From Roseibium sp. (lineage in GTDB: Bacteria; Pseudomonadota; Alphaproteobacteria; Rhizobiales; Stappiaceae): a stretch of DNA of 64,000 bases. The notes under the pieces were generated by a model, which was not told where the DNA came from, did no database searches, and was given only the letters and a program-made list of their open reading frames with translations. Within the stretch, counting starts at the first letter, position 1. Each line of letters opens with the position of its first letter. The stretch is taken from positions 1 to 64,000 of the forward strand of contig JAEPNV010000011.1 of NCBI GenBank assembly GCA_017643215.1, given 5' to 3'. Shown piece after piece: positions 16,488-25,041 of this stretch. The position numbers were made by a program, and so were the translations under genes.

Positions 16488-17462
16488 ATGTTTGGTTTTG
16501 CAATGCGTCGCCTGCTCCAGGCGATGATTGTCATGCTCGTGGTTGCCCTCTTGGCGTTCACCTTGTTCCGCTTCGTCGGCGACCCGATCAACCAGATGGT
16601 CGGCATCGAAACATCGATCGAGGAACGCGAAGCGCTGCGCGAGCGTCTTGGACTGAACGATCCGATCCCGGTCCAGTTCGCGCGCTTCATCCAGAGCGCG
16701 GTGCAGTTCGACTTTGGCACCTCCTATCAGTTCCGCCAACCGGTCTCGGACTTGTTCTTGAAGCGCATTCCGGCGACCCTGGAACTTAGTTTCGCATCGG
16801 CCGTCTTCGCGCTCGTGGTCGGCATCCCGATGGGCATTTATGCCGGGCTGAACCGGGAGTCCTGGGTGTCAAAAGTGTTTTTGTCGGTGTCCCTGGTCGG
16901 CATCTCGCTGCCGACCTTTTTCATCGGGATTTTGCTGATTTTCTTTTTCTCGGTGAATTTGCAGTGGCTGCCGAGCTTCGGCCGGGGCGAGGTCGTCGAA
17001 ATCGGATCCTGGTGGACCACCGGTTTTCTCACTGCATCCGGCCTGAAAGCCCTGATCCTGCCCTCCATCACGCTCGGTCTTTATCAGATGACCTTGATCA
17101 TGCGGCTGATCCGGGCGGAGATGCTGGAGGTCATCCGAACCGATTACATCAAGTTCGCCAGAGCACGGGGGTTGCCCGACCGGCTGGTGCACTTCCGCCA
17201 TGCCCTGAAGAACACGCTTGTGCCGGTGATCACCATCACAGGATTGCAGCTCGGGGCGATCATCGCGTTCGCCACCATCACCGAAACGGTGTTCCAGTGG
17301 CCGGGCATGGGCCTGATGTTCCTCCAAGCCGTTCAGAACGTCGATATCCCGATCATGTCCGCCTATCTGCTGCTGACCGCGTTCTTGTTCGTCAGCATCA
17401 ATTTTGTCGTCGACATCCTTTACTTCCTGATCGATCCGCGGCTGCGGATCGAGCGCGCCTGA
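16488..17462 (+). CDS. ABC transporter permease (DppB-type)
   Basis: 324 residues. The N-terminal segment (MFGFAMRRLLQAMIVMLVVALLAF) is the typical DppB signal-anchor helix. A large periplasmic loop follows, then about five further helices and the coupling motif in VIRTDYIKFARARGLP, the EAA-loop that contacts the ATPase. It forms the membrane channel with the next permease. It lies 61 bases after the binding protein and 12 bases before the second permease. Confidence 0.93.
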   Translation: MFGFAMRRLLQAMIVMLVVALLAFTLFRFVGDPINQMVGIETSIEEREALRERLGLNDPIPVQFARFIQSAVQFDFGTSYQFRQPVSDLFLKRIPATLELSFASAVFALVVGIPMGIYAGLNRESWVSKVFLSVSLVGISLPTFFIGILLIFFFSVNLQWLPSFGRGEVVEIGSWWTTGFLTASGLKALILPSITLGLYQMTLIMRLIRAEMLEVIRTDYIKFARARGLPDRLVHFRHALKNTLVPVITITGLQLGAIIAFATITETVFQWPGMGLMFLQAVQNVDIPIMSAYLLLTAFLFVSINFVVDILYFLIDPRLRIERA

Positions 17463-17474
17463 ACGGAGACCAAC

Positions 17475-18425
17475 ATGTCCAACGTCTCCACAGACAAGAC
17501 CGAGACCGCCGCAGCCGGAATGCTCGCGCGGATGGTCGACAGCGATATCTTTCACTCGTTCCTCAAATCGAAGGTGACCGTGATCGCCGCGATCGGAACG
17601 GCGGTCTTGTTCCTGCTGGCCTTTTTCGCGCCGCTGATCGCACCCCACGACCCGTTTGATCTCGCCACGATTTCGATCCTCGACGCCCGCGTCCCGCCGA
17701 TGTGGATGGAGTATGCCGATCCCCGTTTCGTCCTGGGAACGGACGACCAGGGCCGGGACCTCTTATCGGGCATCTTCTACGGCATGCGGATTTCCCTGAT
17801 TGTCGGCTTTTGCTCCGTGATTGCCGCGGCGATCCTGGGCATCACCCTCGGATTGGTCGCAGGCTACATGGGCGGGCGCGTGGATGCCGTCATCATGCGC
17901 ATTGCCGACATTCAGCTCACCTTCCCGGCGATCCTGATCGCGCTTTTGATCGACGGCGCGGCGCGCGGGATCTTCGGGGCGCTCGACCGGGAGGTGTTTT
18001 CCTTCTACATCCTGATTTTCTCGCTCGCGCTGTCGTTCTGGGTGCAATACGCGCGCACGGTGCGCGGCTCGACCATGGTGGAGAAGAACAAGGAATATGT
18101 GCAGGCCGCCCGCGTGATCGGCATTCCGGCGATCATCATCATGGTCCGGCATATCCTGCCGAACGTTACCGGGCCGGTCCTGGTGATCGCGACCATCAAT
18201 CTGGCCCTCGCGATCGTCACCGAAGCGACCCTGTCGTTCCTGGGTGTCGGCATGCCGCCCACCCAGCCGTCGCTCGGGACCTTGATCGCCATCGGCAATG
18301 ATTTCCTCTATTCCGGCGAATGGTGGATCGCGATCTTCCCGGGGCTCGCACTTGCCCTACTCGTCCTCAACGTCAATCTGCTCGGCGATTGGCTGCGCGA
18401 CGCCCTGAACCCGAAACTCCGGTGA
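17475..18425 (+). CDS. ABC transporter permease (DppC-type)
   Basis: 316 residues. The N terminus has the DppC-type cytoplasmic stretch before the first helix (VTVIAAIGTAVLFLLAFFAPLIAP), followed by the family signature LGTDDQGRDLLSGIFYGMRISL and the EAA-loop NKEYVQAARVIGI. It has about six membrane segments. It starts 12 bases after the DppB-type gene and ends 4 bases before the ATPase gene. Confidence 0.93.
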   Translation: MSNVSTDKTETAAAGMLARMVDSDIFHSFLKSKVTVIAAIGTAVLFLLAFFAPLIAPHDPFDLATISILDARVPPMWMEYADPRFVLGTDDQGRDLLSGIFYGMRISLIVGFCSVIAAAILGITLGLVAGYMGGRVDAVIMRIADIQLTFPAILIALLIDGAARGIFGALDREVFSFYILIFSLALSFWVQYARTVRGSTMVEKNKEYVQAARVIGIPAIIIMVRHILPNVTGPVLVIATINLALAIVTEATLSFLGVGMPPTQPSLGTLIAIGNDFLYSGEWWIAIFPGLALALLVLNVNLLGDWLRDALNPKLR

Positions 18426-18429
18426 TCTG

Positions 18430-20178
18430 ATGAGCGTTCTTCGAATTCACGATCTCAAGGTTGAGTTTCCCGGCCGCAAATCCACCTTTGTCGCGGTTCA
18501 CGGCGTGACTCTCGAGGTGGAGGCGGGCAAGATCCTCGGCGTCGTCGGCGAGAGCGGGGCCGGCAAATCGACCGTCGGCAATGCGGTGATCGGCCTGTTG
18601 CAGGAGCCGGGCCGCATTGGCGAGGGGGAAGTCTTCCTGCATGGCCAGCGGATCGACAATCTGCCGGACAAGCAAAAACGCCTGCTGCGCGGCCGGCGGA
18701 TCGGCATGATTTTTCAGGATCCGCTGACCTCGCTCGATCCATTGCAGACGATCGAATCGCAGCTGACCGAGACCATCCGAATCCATTTGAAGCTATCGGC
18801 CTCGGAGGCGTCGGCCCGGGCCATCGAGTTGCTGGACGCCGTCGGCATTCCCGATCCGGACATCCGGATCAAACAGTATCCGCATCAGTTTTCCGGCGGC
18901 ATGCGCCAACGTGTCGTGATCGCGCTTGCCCTTTGCGCCGAACCGGAAGTCGTGATCGCCGACGAGCCGACGACCGCGCTCGATGTCTCGATCCAGGCAC
19001 AGATCCTGGAGCTGATGAAAAAGCTGTGCGCCGACCGGAACGTCTCTATGGTGGTGATCACCCACGACATGGGTGTGATCGCGGACATCACCGACCACGT
19101 CGCGGTGATGTATCGCGGCAAACTGGTCGAATACGGCGAAACCGACCAGGTTCTTGGCCGGCCGCAACATCCTTATACCCAAAGCCTGATCTCGGCGGTG
19201 CCCCGTCCCGACATCCGTGTCGAGCGGTTTCCGATGGTGGATTACATCGAAGAAGCCGGCACACCGACCAAGCACATCGATATTGCCACCCACTGGCTCG
19301 GAAAGGCCCGCGCCTACGACAAGCCGGAGGGTGCGCTCGTCAAGATCCGGGATCTGTCCATGCGGTTCGTCACCCGCGCATCGATCGTCCCGTCGAAACG
19401 GCGGTTCCTGGACGCGGTGAAGAACGTGAGTTTCGACATCCACGAAGGCGAGACCTTCGGGCTTGTCGGCGAAAGCGGGTCCGGCAAGTCGACCATCGCG
19501 CGCCTGATCACCGGCCTGTTCCACCCCACCGGCGGTTCGATCGACTTCGCAGGCACGGAGCTGACATCGCTGACCGATCGCCGGCAGGTGCTGGCCATGC
19601 GCCGGCAAATGCAGATGATCTTTCAGGACCCCTATTCGTCCTTGAACGCACGCATGCGGGTTCGATCGATCATTGCCGAGCCGATCAAGTTTCACAGGCT
19701 CGCCGCGTCCAACACCGAGGTGCGGCAGATTGTCGACGACCTGCTCGACCATGTCGGGCTTGGTATCGCCGCCGGCGACAAGTTCCCGCACGAATTCTCC
19801 GGGGGTCAACGGCAGCGCATTTCCATCGCAAGGGCGCTTGCAACGCGGCCCCGGTTTCTGATCTGCGACGAACCGACATCCGCGCTCGATGTGTCCATAC
19901 AGGCCCAGATCCTCAACCTGTTGAAAGACCTTCAGGAGGAGCTGGGGCTGACCATGCTGTTCATCAGCCACGACCTTGCGGTGATCCGGCAGATGTGCAA
20001 CCGGATCGGCGTGATGCGCCATGGAGAGCTGTGTGAGGTCGCGGACTGCGATGCGCTTTTTGACAATCCGCAGCATCCGTATACCAAACAGCTTTTGGAA
20101 CTCATGCCGTCCATGGAACTTTTATCGCGGGCCAATCTGCAGGAATCCGGACCCACCGGCGCCCCTCCTGCGCCGTAA
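18430..20178 (+). CDS. Fused double ABC ATPase (DppD-DppF type)
   Basis: 582 residues with two complete nucleotide-binding domains in one chain. The first has GESGAGKST, FSGGMRQR and VIADEPTTALD; the second has GESGSGKST, FSGGQRQR and LICDEPTSALD. Each is followed by the oligopeptide-type C-terminal element (QHPYTQSLISAVP and QHPYTKQLLELMP). In many peptide transporters these are separate DppD and DppF subunits; fusion is common in alphaproteobacteria. It powers the transporter encoded just upstream and closes the operon. Confidence 0.94.
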   Translation: MSVLRIHDLKVEFPGRKSTFVAVHGVTLEVEAGKILGVVGESGAGKSTVGNAVIGLLQEPGRIGEGEVFLHGQRIDNLPDKQKRLLRGRRIGMIFQDPLTSLDPLQTIESQLTETIRIHLKLSASEASARAIELLDAVGIPDPDIRIKQYPHQFSGGMRQRVVIALALCAEPEVVIADEPTTALDVSIQAQILELMKKLCADRNVSMVVITHDMGVIADITDHVAVMYRGKLVEYGETDQVLGRPQHPYTQSLISAVPRPDIRVERFPMVDYIEEAGTPTKHIDIATHWLGKARAYDKPEGALVKIRDLSMRFVTRASIVPSKRRFLDAVKNVSFDIHEGETFGLVGESGSGKSTIARLITGLFHPTGGSIDFAGTELTSLTDRRQVLAMRRQMQMIFQDPYSSLNARMRVRSIIAEPIKFHRLAASNTEVRQIVDDLLDHVGLGIAAGDKFPHEFSGGQRQRISIARALATRPRFLICDEPTSALDVSIQAQILNLLKDLQEELGLTMLFISHDLAVIRQMCNRIGVMRHGELCEVADCDALFDNPQHPYTKQLLELMPSMELLSRANLQESGPTGAPPAP

Positions 20179-20625
20179 AGCCGCCACGCGCGCCAAACGG
20201 CTGACAAGCCACTTGGTCTTTCAGCAGTCATGCTCAGACTGTTCCACTGCTGTCCGGTCTAAAATCCGGGGGCAGGCAACTGTCATTGAACCAATTTGAC
20301 TTTGCGCGGCCCATACGCGTTGGGACAGGCGCTTTGACCTTGGGGCTACCCGCAGTTCTATGCTTTCCCGGAGGACGCGCAGCGGCTGTCCGGGACCCAG
20401 CAACCGCTGCATTTTGTTCTGGAAAACAATACCTTCGGCAAAGTGCTGGGCCCCGGCTCGGTGGCCGGGGCGGCATGGTGAGGCATGCGGGCTGACAATG
20501 AATATCCCACAACCGCGTTAAACCAGACAGCAGTGGGCATGTTCCGAGCATCCATCACGCCTTGAATGATATGGATCCTCGGAAAACAGGGGTGTGTCAT
20601 CATCCTTGGGCGCAACATGCGCCGA
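20179..20625. other. 447-base gap after the ABC operon
   Basis: No intact gene is seen between the ABC operon and the galE stop codon. The central part (20290-20481) reads as a decayed coding fragment, listed separately. I did not find a convincing hairpin plus T-run to end the ABC operon, nor a tRNA or repeat. Composition in the outer parts is mixed and locally less GC-rich than the flanking genes. Confidence 0.5.
20290..20481 (+). pseudogene. Probable remnant of a protein-coding gene
   Basis: One plus-strand frame reads GPYALGQAL, a TGA at 20335-20337, then PWGYPQFYAFPEDAQRL and continues to a TGA at 20479-20481. The residue composition (Tyr, Phe, Asn, Gln rich, no runs of Arg/Ala/Pro) is that of real protein, unlike shadow frames in this genome. 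There is no start codon with a ribosome-binding site and the frame begins just after another stop at 20287. I do not recognise the family. It may be the 3' end of a deleted gene with one nonsense change, or chance. Confidence 0.35.
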
Positions 20626-21648
20626 TCACGCGCGATAGCCGGTTGGGTTCTTGCACACCCAGTTCCAGGTGTCGCGGCACATGGCATCGAGGCCGCGCGC
20701 GGCCGTCCATCGAAGCGTGCGTTCCGCCAGTCCGGTGTCGGCAAATGAGACGGCAACGTCGCCGGGCCGCCGTTCGGCGGATTCATAAGCAATCGTGCGG
20801 TTCGACGCCCGTTCAAAGGCACGGATCATCTCCAGGACGCTGTATCCCTCACCGGTTCCAAGGTTGAACGTCAGGCAATTGGGGCCATCGGGCGCCGCGG
20901 CCAGATGGCGATGGGCCGCAAGATGCCCTTCCACCAAATCGACGACGTGAATGTAGTCCCGGATACCCGTTCCATCGGGCGTATCGTAGTCCGTGCCGAA
21001 CACACTCAGCGATGGCCGCTGGCCGGAGGCGGTCTGGCAAATGATCGGCATCAGGTTTGTCGGCACAATCAAAGGGCTTTCGCCGATCAGGCCGGACTCA
21101 TGCGCGCCGACCGGGTTGAAATAACGCAGCGCGGCGATGCGCCAGGCCGGGTCACTTGCGGCCACGTCCTGAAGCATCGTTTCAACAATGAGTTTTGTGC
21201 GCCCATAGGGGCTCATCGGCGCCGTCCGGTGGGTTTCATCGAGCGGCAGAGACACTGGTTCGCCATAGACATTGGCGGAGGACGAAAAGATCAACGTGTG
21301 GACCCCGCAGGCCCGCATCGCCGACACCAGGCGATAGGTGCCGACAACGTTCACATCATAGTAGTCGAGCGGCAGATCGATGGATTCCCCGACCACCTTC
21401 AATCCAGCAAAATGCACGACGCTCGTGCAGTCATACTGGCGCAGGATCCGCTCCAGGCCGGTTTGATCCCGGACATCGACGGTTTCAATCGCGACCGACC
21501 GCCCGCAGATCTCCGCCACCCGCCGCAGGCTTTCCCGGCTGGAGTTCTCGAACGTATCCACGACGACAAGGTCAAATCCGGCCTCCAGAAACGTCACGCA
21601 GCAATGCGACCCGATATAGCCGGCTCCGCCGGTGATCATGACTGTCAT
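20626..21648 (-). CDS. galE: UDP-glucose 4-epimerase
   Basis: 340 residues from the ATG at 21648, where the family start MTVMITGGAGYIGSH (NAD-binding GxxGxxG) begins; the frame is open upstream but without homology. The SDR catalytic set is present: SSSANVYG (Ser) and SPYGRTK (Tyr-x3-Lys). GalE interconverts UDP-glucose and UDP-galactose for surface polysaccharide synthesis and galactose use. It stands alone, with 222 bases separating it from the divergent dehydratase gene. Confidence 0.95.
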   Translation of the reverse strand: MTVMITGGAGYIGSHCCVTFLEAGFDLVVVDTFENSSRESLRRVAEICGRSVAIETVDVRDQTGLERILRQYDCTSVVHFAGLKVVGESIDLPLDYYDVNVVGTYRLVSAMRACGVHTLIFSSSANVYGEPVSLPLDETHRTAPMSPYGRTKLIVETMLQDVAASDPAWRIAALRYFNPVGAHESGLIGESPLIVPTNLMPIICQTASGQRPSLSVFGTDYDTPDGTGIRDYIHVVDLVEGHLAAHRHLAAAPDGPNCLTFNLGTGEGYSVLEMIRAFERASNRTIAYESAERRPGDVAVSFADTGLAERTLRWTAARGLDAMCRDTWNWVCKNPTGYRA

Positions 21649-21870
21649 GGAGACCCGCCTTCCGTTTCCCGCCTGCTGACGAAATGCCGGTGCCGAATGA
21701 CCTGGCCAGCGATTCGGCGCCTTCATCTTACGGCGAATTGGCCGCGCAAGGCTTAAAATCCTGAGCCAATTGGTGATGCGGCGTCACGATGGCTTACACA
21801 AACGCGGCGCTGTCTGCTAATCCAGAAAAAACCGCCCGGCCCCCCGCGCCGGCTACGAGGGAGACAGTCG

Positions 21871-23670
21871 ATGACCGCCAGAACAAAACCACAACTGCGG
21901 TCCGCCGCCTGGTTCAACAATCCGGACGACCCGGGCATGACCGCGCTTTACATTGAACGGTATTTGAACTTCGGCCTGACCCGGGAAGAACTGCAATCCG
22001 GGAAACCGATCATCGGGATCGCGCAAACCGGTTCGGATCTGTCGCCGTGCAACCGGCATCACCTGGAACTTGCCAAACGGGTGCGTGAAGGCATCCGGGA
22101 AGCGGGCGGCATCTGCTTTGAGTTCCCGGTCCACCCGATCCAGGAAACCGGCAAACGGCCGACCGCAGCGCTTGATCGCAACCTTGCCTATCTCGGACTG
22201 GTTGAGCTTCTTTATGGCTATCCGATCGATGGTGTCGTCCTCACCATCGGCTGCGACAAGACCACCCCGGCCTGCCTGATGGCGGCCGCCACTGTGAACA
22301 TTCCGGCCATCGCATTGTCCGTCGGCCCTATGCTGAACGGCTGGCACAAGGGCGAACGGACCGGTTCGGGAACCATTGTCTGGAAAGCCCGGCAGATGCT
22401 GGCTGCCGGCGAGATTGACTATGACGGCTTCATGGAGCTGGTGGCTTCGTCGGCCCCCTCGGTCGGCTATTGCAACACCATGGGCACCGCGACGACCATG
22501 AACTCGCTCGCCGAAGCCCTCGGCATGCAGTTGCCGGGCGCGGCGGCGATCCCGGCACCTTACCGCGAGCGGAGCCAGATCGCCTATGAAACCGGACGGC
22601 GGATCGTCGACCTCTCTCTTAATGACACCAAACCGTCCGACATCATGACGCGCGCGGCCTTTGAAAACGCCATCGTCGTCAATTCCGCGATCGGTGGATC
22701 CACCAACGCGCCCATCCATCTGAATGCCATCGCCCGTCATCTCGGCGTGCCGCTCGACAACGACGACTGGCAGCGGCTCGGCCTGGAAATCCCCCTTCTT
22801 GTCAATCTTCAGCCGGCGGGCACCTATCTGGGCGAAGACTATTTCCATGCCGGCGGCGTGCCCGCCGTCGTTGGCGAACTCCTCCGCCACGGCAAGCTGC
22901 CGCATCCGGACGCGCCGACCGTGAATGGGCGTTCGATCAGGGAGAATTGCGGCGGCCGGGACATCGAACTTCCAGATGTGATCAAGCCGTACAACGCCCC
23001 GATGAAGGAACGGGCCGGTTTCATCAACCTGAAGGGCAACCTCTTTGACAGCGCGATCATGAAGACAAGCGTCGTGTCGGACGAGTTTCGTGAACGCTAC
23101 TTGTCCAATCCCGACGATCCGGAGGCGTTCGAGGGCCGGGCCATCGTCTTTGAGGGACCTGAAGACTATCATCACAGGATCGACGATCCGTCTTTGGAGA
23201 TCGATGAGACCTGCATGCTGTTCATCCGCGGCACCGGGCCGATCGGATATCCGGGCGGCGCGGAAGTCGTCAACATGCAGCCGCCGGCGGCGTTGATCAA
23301 AAAGGGCGTTCACGCGCTGCCATGCATCGGCGACGGACGGCAGTCGGGAACGTCGGGGTCGCCGTCGATCCTGAATGCATCCCCCGAGGCCGCGGCCATG
23401 GGCGGCCTGGCGCTCATTCAAACCGGCGACCGGGTGCGCATCGACCTGCGCAAGGGAACCGCCGATATCCTGATTTCCGATGAAGAGCTCGCCAAGCGCC
23501 GGGCCGCGCTTGAAGCCAAAGGCGGATTTGCCTACGCGCCCAGCCAGACGCCGTGGCAGGAGATTCAACGGTCGATGGTCGGCCAACTGGACCAGGGAAT
23601 GGTGCTCAAACCCGCCGTCGACTACCAGGACATCGCCCACACGAAAGGCCTGCCGCGCAACAATCACTAA
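21871..23670 (+). CDS. Pentonate dehydratase (IlvD/EDD family, L-arabinonate/D-xylonate type)
   Basis: 599 residues. Three cysteines placed as in the [2Fe-2S] sugar-acid dehydratases are visible: Cys60 ([10 protein letters not shown]), Cys128 ([11 protein letters not shown]) and Cys201 (SVGYCNTMG). The C-terminal [12 protein letters not shown] loop carries the catalytic serine region, and the tail ends [10 protein letters not shown] as in L-arabinonate dehydratases rather than true IlvD. The reaction removes water from a C5 (or C6) aldonate to give a 2-keto-3-deoxy acid. No regulator or aldolase lies directly beside it, but two more sugar-acid-like enzymes follow. The exact sugar acid is not certain. 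Confidence 0.9.
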   Translation: MTARTKPQLRSAAWFNNPDDPGMTALYIERYLNFGLTREELQSGKPIIGIAQTGSDLSPCNRHHLELAKRVREGIREAGGICFEFPVHPIQETGKRPTAALDRNLAYLGLVELLYGYPIDGVVLTIGCDKTTPACLMAAATVNIPAIALSVGPMLNGWHKGERTGSGTIVWKARQMLAAGEIDYDGFMELVASSAPSVGYCNTMGTATTMNSLAEALGMQLPGAAAIPAPYRERSQIAYETGRRIVDLSLNDTKPSDIMTRAAFENAIVVNSAIGGSTNAPIHLNAIARHLGVPLDNDDWQRLGLEIPLLVNLQPAGTYLGEDYFHAGGVPAVVGELLRHGKLPHPDAPTVNGRSIRENCGGRDIELPDVIKPYNAPMKERAGFINLKGNLFDSAIMKTSVVSDEFRERYLSNPDDPEAFEGRAIVFEGPEDYHHRIDDPSLEIDETCMLFIRGTGPIGYPGGAEVVNMQPPAALIKKGVHALPCIGDGRQSGTSGSPSILNASPEAAAMGGLALIQTGDRVRIDLRKGTADILISDEELAKRRAALEAKGGFAYAPSQTPWQEIQRSMVGQLDQGMVLKPAVDYQDIAHTKGLPRNNH

Positions 23671-23691
23671 ACCAACGCCGCAATTCGCACT

Positions 23692-23711
23692 TGACGGTTA
23701 CGTAAACGTCA
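23692..23711. promoter_or_regulatory. 20-bp near-perfect palindrome upstream of the SCP2 gene
   Basis: TGACGGTTACGTAAACGTCA matches its reverse complement at 18 of 20 positions. It begins inside TTGACG, a plausible -35 box (23691-23696), so the operator would sit in the promoter spacer as for MerR-family activators. From memory it resembles the sites of LiuR-type MerR regulators of branched-chain acyl-CoA breakdown in proteobacteria. The palindrome is direct observation; the regulator assignment is inference. Confidence 0.55.
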
Positions 23712-23756
23712 TGCATCACATCCGTGATCTTAATTTCAATGGCCGGAGGAATTGCC

Positions 23757-24038
23757 ATGTCACTAGACCAGCTCACCGAAGGTGTTCGATCCAAGGTAGC
23801 CGGAGGCGGAATCGACGAAAGCGTCAAGTTCGATCTCGGCGGCGACGGCACGATTTTTGTCCAGGGATCGGATGTCAGCAACGACGACAAGGACGCCGAT
23901 TGCACCATTGCAATCTCCCCCGACGATCTGGCCGATCTGCTTGCCGGCGAGCTTGCGCCGACCGCGGCCTTCATGGGTGGAAAGATGACTGTGACCGGCG
24001 ACATGAGCGTTGCGATGAAACTCGGCAATATCGTTTAG
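23757..24038 (+). CDS. SCP2-type lipid-binding domain protein
   Basis: 93 residues; the ATG at 23757 follows GGAGGA (23745-23750), an excellent ribosome-binding site. The whole protein is one SCP2 domain (GVRSKVAGGGIDESVKFDLGGDGTIFV ... TAAFMGGKMTVTGDMSVAMKLGNI). SCP2 domains hold hydrophobic ligands such as fatty acyl chains or sterol-like lipids in a cytosolic pocket. The gene has its own palindromic control site and its own terminator, so it is a single-gene unit. The palindrome suggests co-regulation with acyl-CoA catabolism. Confidence 0.9.
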   Translation: MSLDQLTEGVRSKVAGGGIDESVKFDLGGDGTIFVQGSDVSNDDKDADCTIAISPDDLADLLAGELAPTAAFMGGKMTVTGDMSVAMKLGNIV

Positions 24039-24067
24039 CGCGCCGATTGGCCCCTTCTGAGACATGA

Positions 24068-24098
24068 GCGCCGGCCCGTTGGCCGGTGCTTTCGTTTT
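24068..24098 (+). terminator. Rho-independent terminator of the SCP2 gene
   Basis: GCGCCGGCC (24068-24076) pairs with GGCCGGTGC (24081-24089) over 9 positions, with one G-T wobble and a CGTT loop, followed by TTTCGTTTT. It lies 29 bases after the SCP2 stop and before the next gene's start. Confidence 0.85.
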
Positions 24099-24171
24099 CA
24101 TTCCAGGCGCCAAGTCTGCTAGGCTTTGTCAAATGGCTGCACTCAACCGCCGCAGCCTATCGGAGGCCCTC

Positions 24172-25026
24172 ATGCAGACGATCGAGCGCAGACGCGCGCG
24201 TTTTGCCGAGCTCCACGCCCGGCCAAGCGCATTCTTGATGCCCAATCCCTTTGATGTCGGCACCGCGCAAATCCTGGAGGGTCTGCGGTACGAAGCGCTC
24301 GCAACGACAAGCGCCGGACATGCCTTTACCTTGGGATTCAAGGATGCCGAGGGGCTGATCACCCGGGATCTGGCGCTCGCGCATGCGCAGGAAATCGTCA
24401 ATGCGACCACCTTGCCGGTTAACGGCGATCTGGAAAACGGCTTTGGGGACAGCCCCGATGACGTCGTTGAAACCATCAAAGGCGCCATAGACGTCGGTCT
24501 TGCCGGCTGCTCGATCGAGGACTACTCCCAAGATCACGACGCGCCTTACTATCCTTTGGACCTGGCGGTCGAGCGCATCAAGGCTGCGGTCGACGCGAAA
24601 AACCAAGCCGCGCCGGACTTTGTGCTGACGGCGCGCAGCGAAGCGCCGGTCCAGAGCGCGGGGGATCTGAAAAACACCGTCGAACGCCTGACCGCCTTTG
24701 CCGATGCCGGCGCCGACTGCATCTATGCCCCGGGACTGGTTGATCCGGAGCACATTACCAGCGTTTTGTCAGCGATCGACAAACCGCTGAACGTTCTTAG
24801 CGGACGCAAACGCTTCCACCTGACCCGCAAGGAGCTCGCGGATCTCGGCGTGACGCGCGTTTCGATTGGCTCGGGCCTGGCCCGGATTGCCTTTGGGGCG
24901 TTTGTCGCCGCAGCCGAAGACATGAAGGACAGCGGCACGTTCGGCTGTTTTGACCGGGCTTCCGGTTTCACCGAGTTCGATCCTTTCCTCCGCGGACGCA
25001 AGAGCGATCACGCTGAAGGCGGCTAA
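24172..25026 (+). CDS. Isocitrate lyase / PEP mutase family protein
   Basis: 284 residues from the ATG at 24172, preceded by GGAGG at 24162-24166; the frame runs upstream through the terminator hairpin, so an earlier start is unlikely. Family features are LMPNPFDVGTAQIL, the metal-binding DLENGFGDSPDDV, CSIEDYS and LTARSEA. It lacks the KKCGH catalytic loop of true isocitrate lyase, so it belongs to the short PEP mutase/2-methylisocitrate lyase/oxaloacetase group, which makes or breaks C-C or P-C bonds next to a carboxylate. It lies 15 bases before the DenD-like gene and may act in the same pathway. Confidence 0.87.
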   Translation: MQTIERRRARFAELHARPSAFLMPNPFDVGTAQILEGLRYEALATTSAGHAFTLGFKDAEGLITRDLALAHAQEIVNATTLPVNGDLENGFGDSPDDVVETIKGAIDVGLAGCSIEDYSQDHDAPYYPLDLAVERIKAAVDAKNQAAPDFVLTARSEAPVQSAGDLKNTVERLTAFADAGADCIYAPGLVDPEHITSVLSAIDKPLNVLSGRKRFHLTRKELADLGVTRVSIGSGLARIAFGAFVAAAEDMKDSGTFGCFDRASGFTEFDPFLRGRKSDHAEGG

Positions 25027-25041
25027 ACGGGAAAACAATAC

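Noticed and set aside
18793-20076. 427-residue minus-strand frame opposite the fused ABC ATPase
   Set aside because: His/Asp/Arg-rich antisense shadow; two complete nucleotide-binding domains are read on the plus strand.
20287-20337. Possible selenocysteine read-through at the TGA at 20335
   Set aside because: No start, no recognisable selenoprotein family and another TGA just upstream at 20287; a decayed gene is the simpler reading.
21853-23667. 604-residue minus-strand frame opposite the pentonate dehydratase
   Set aside because: An antisense frame kept open by GC-rich codon structure; the plus strand has full family motifs including the three cluster cysteines.
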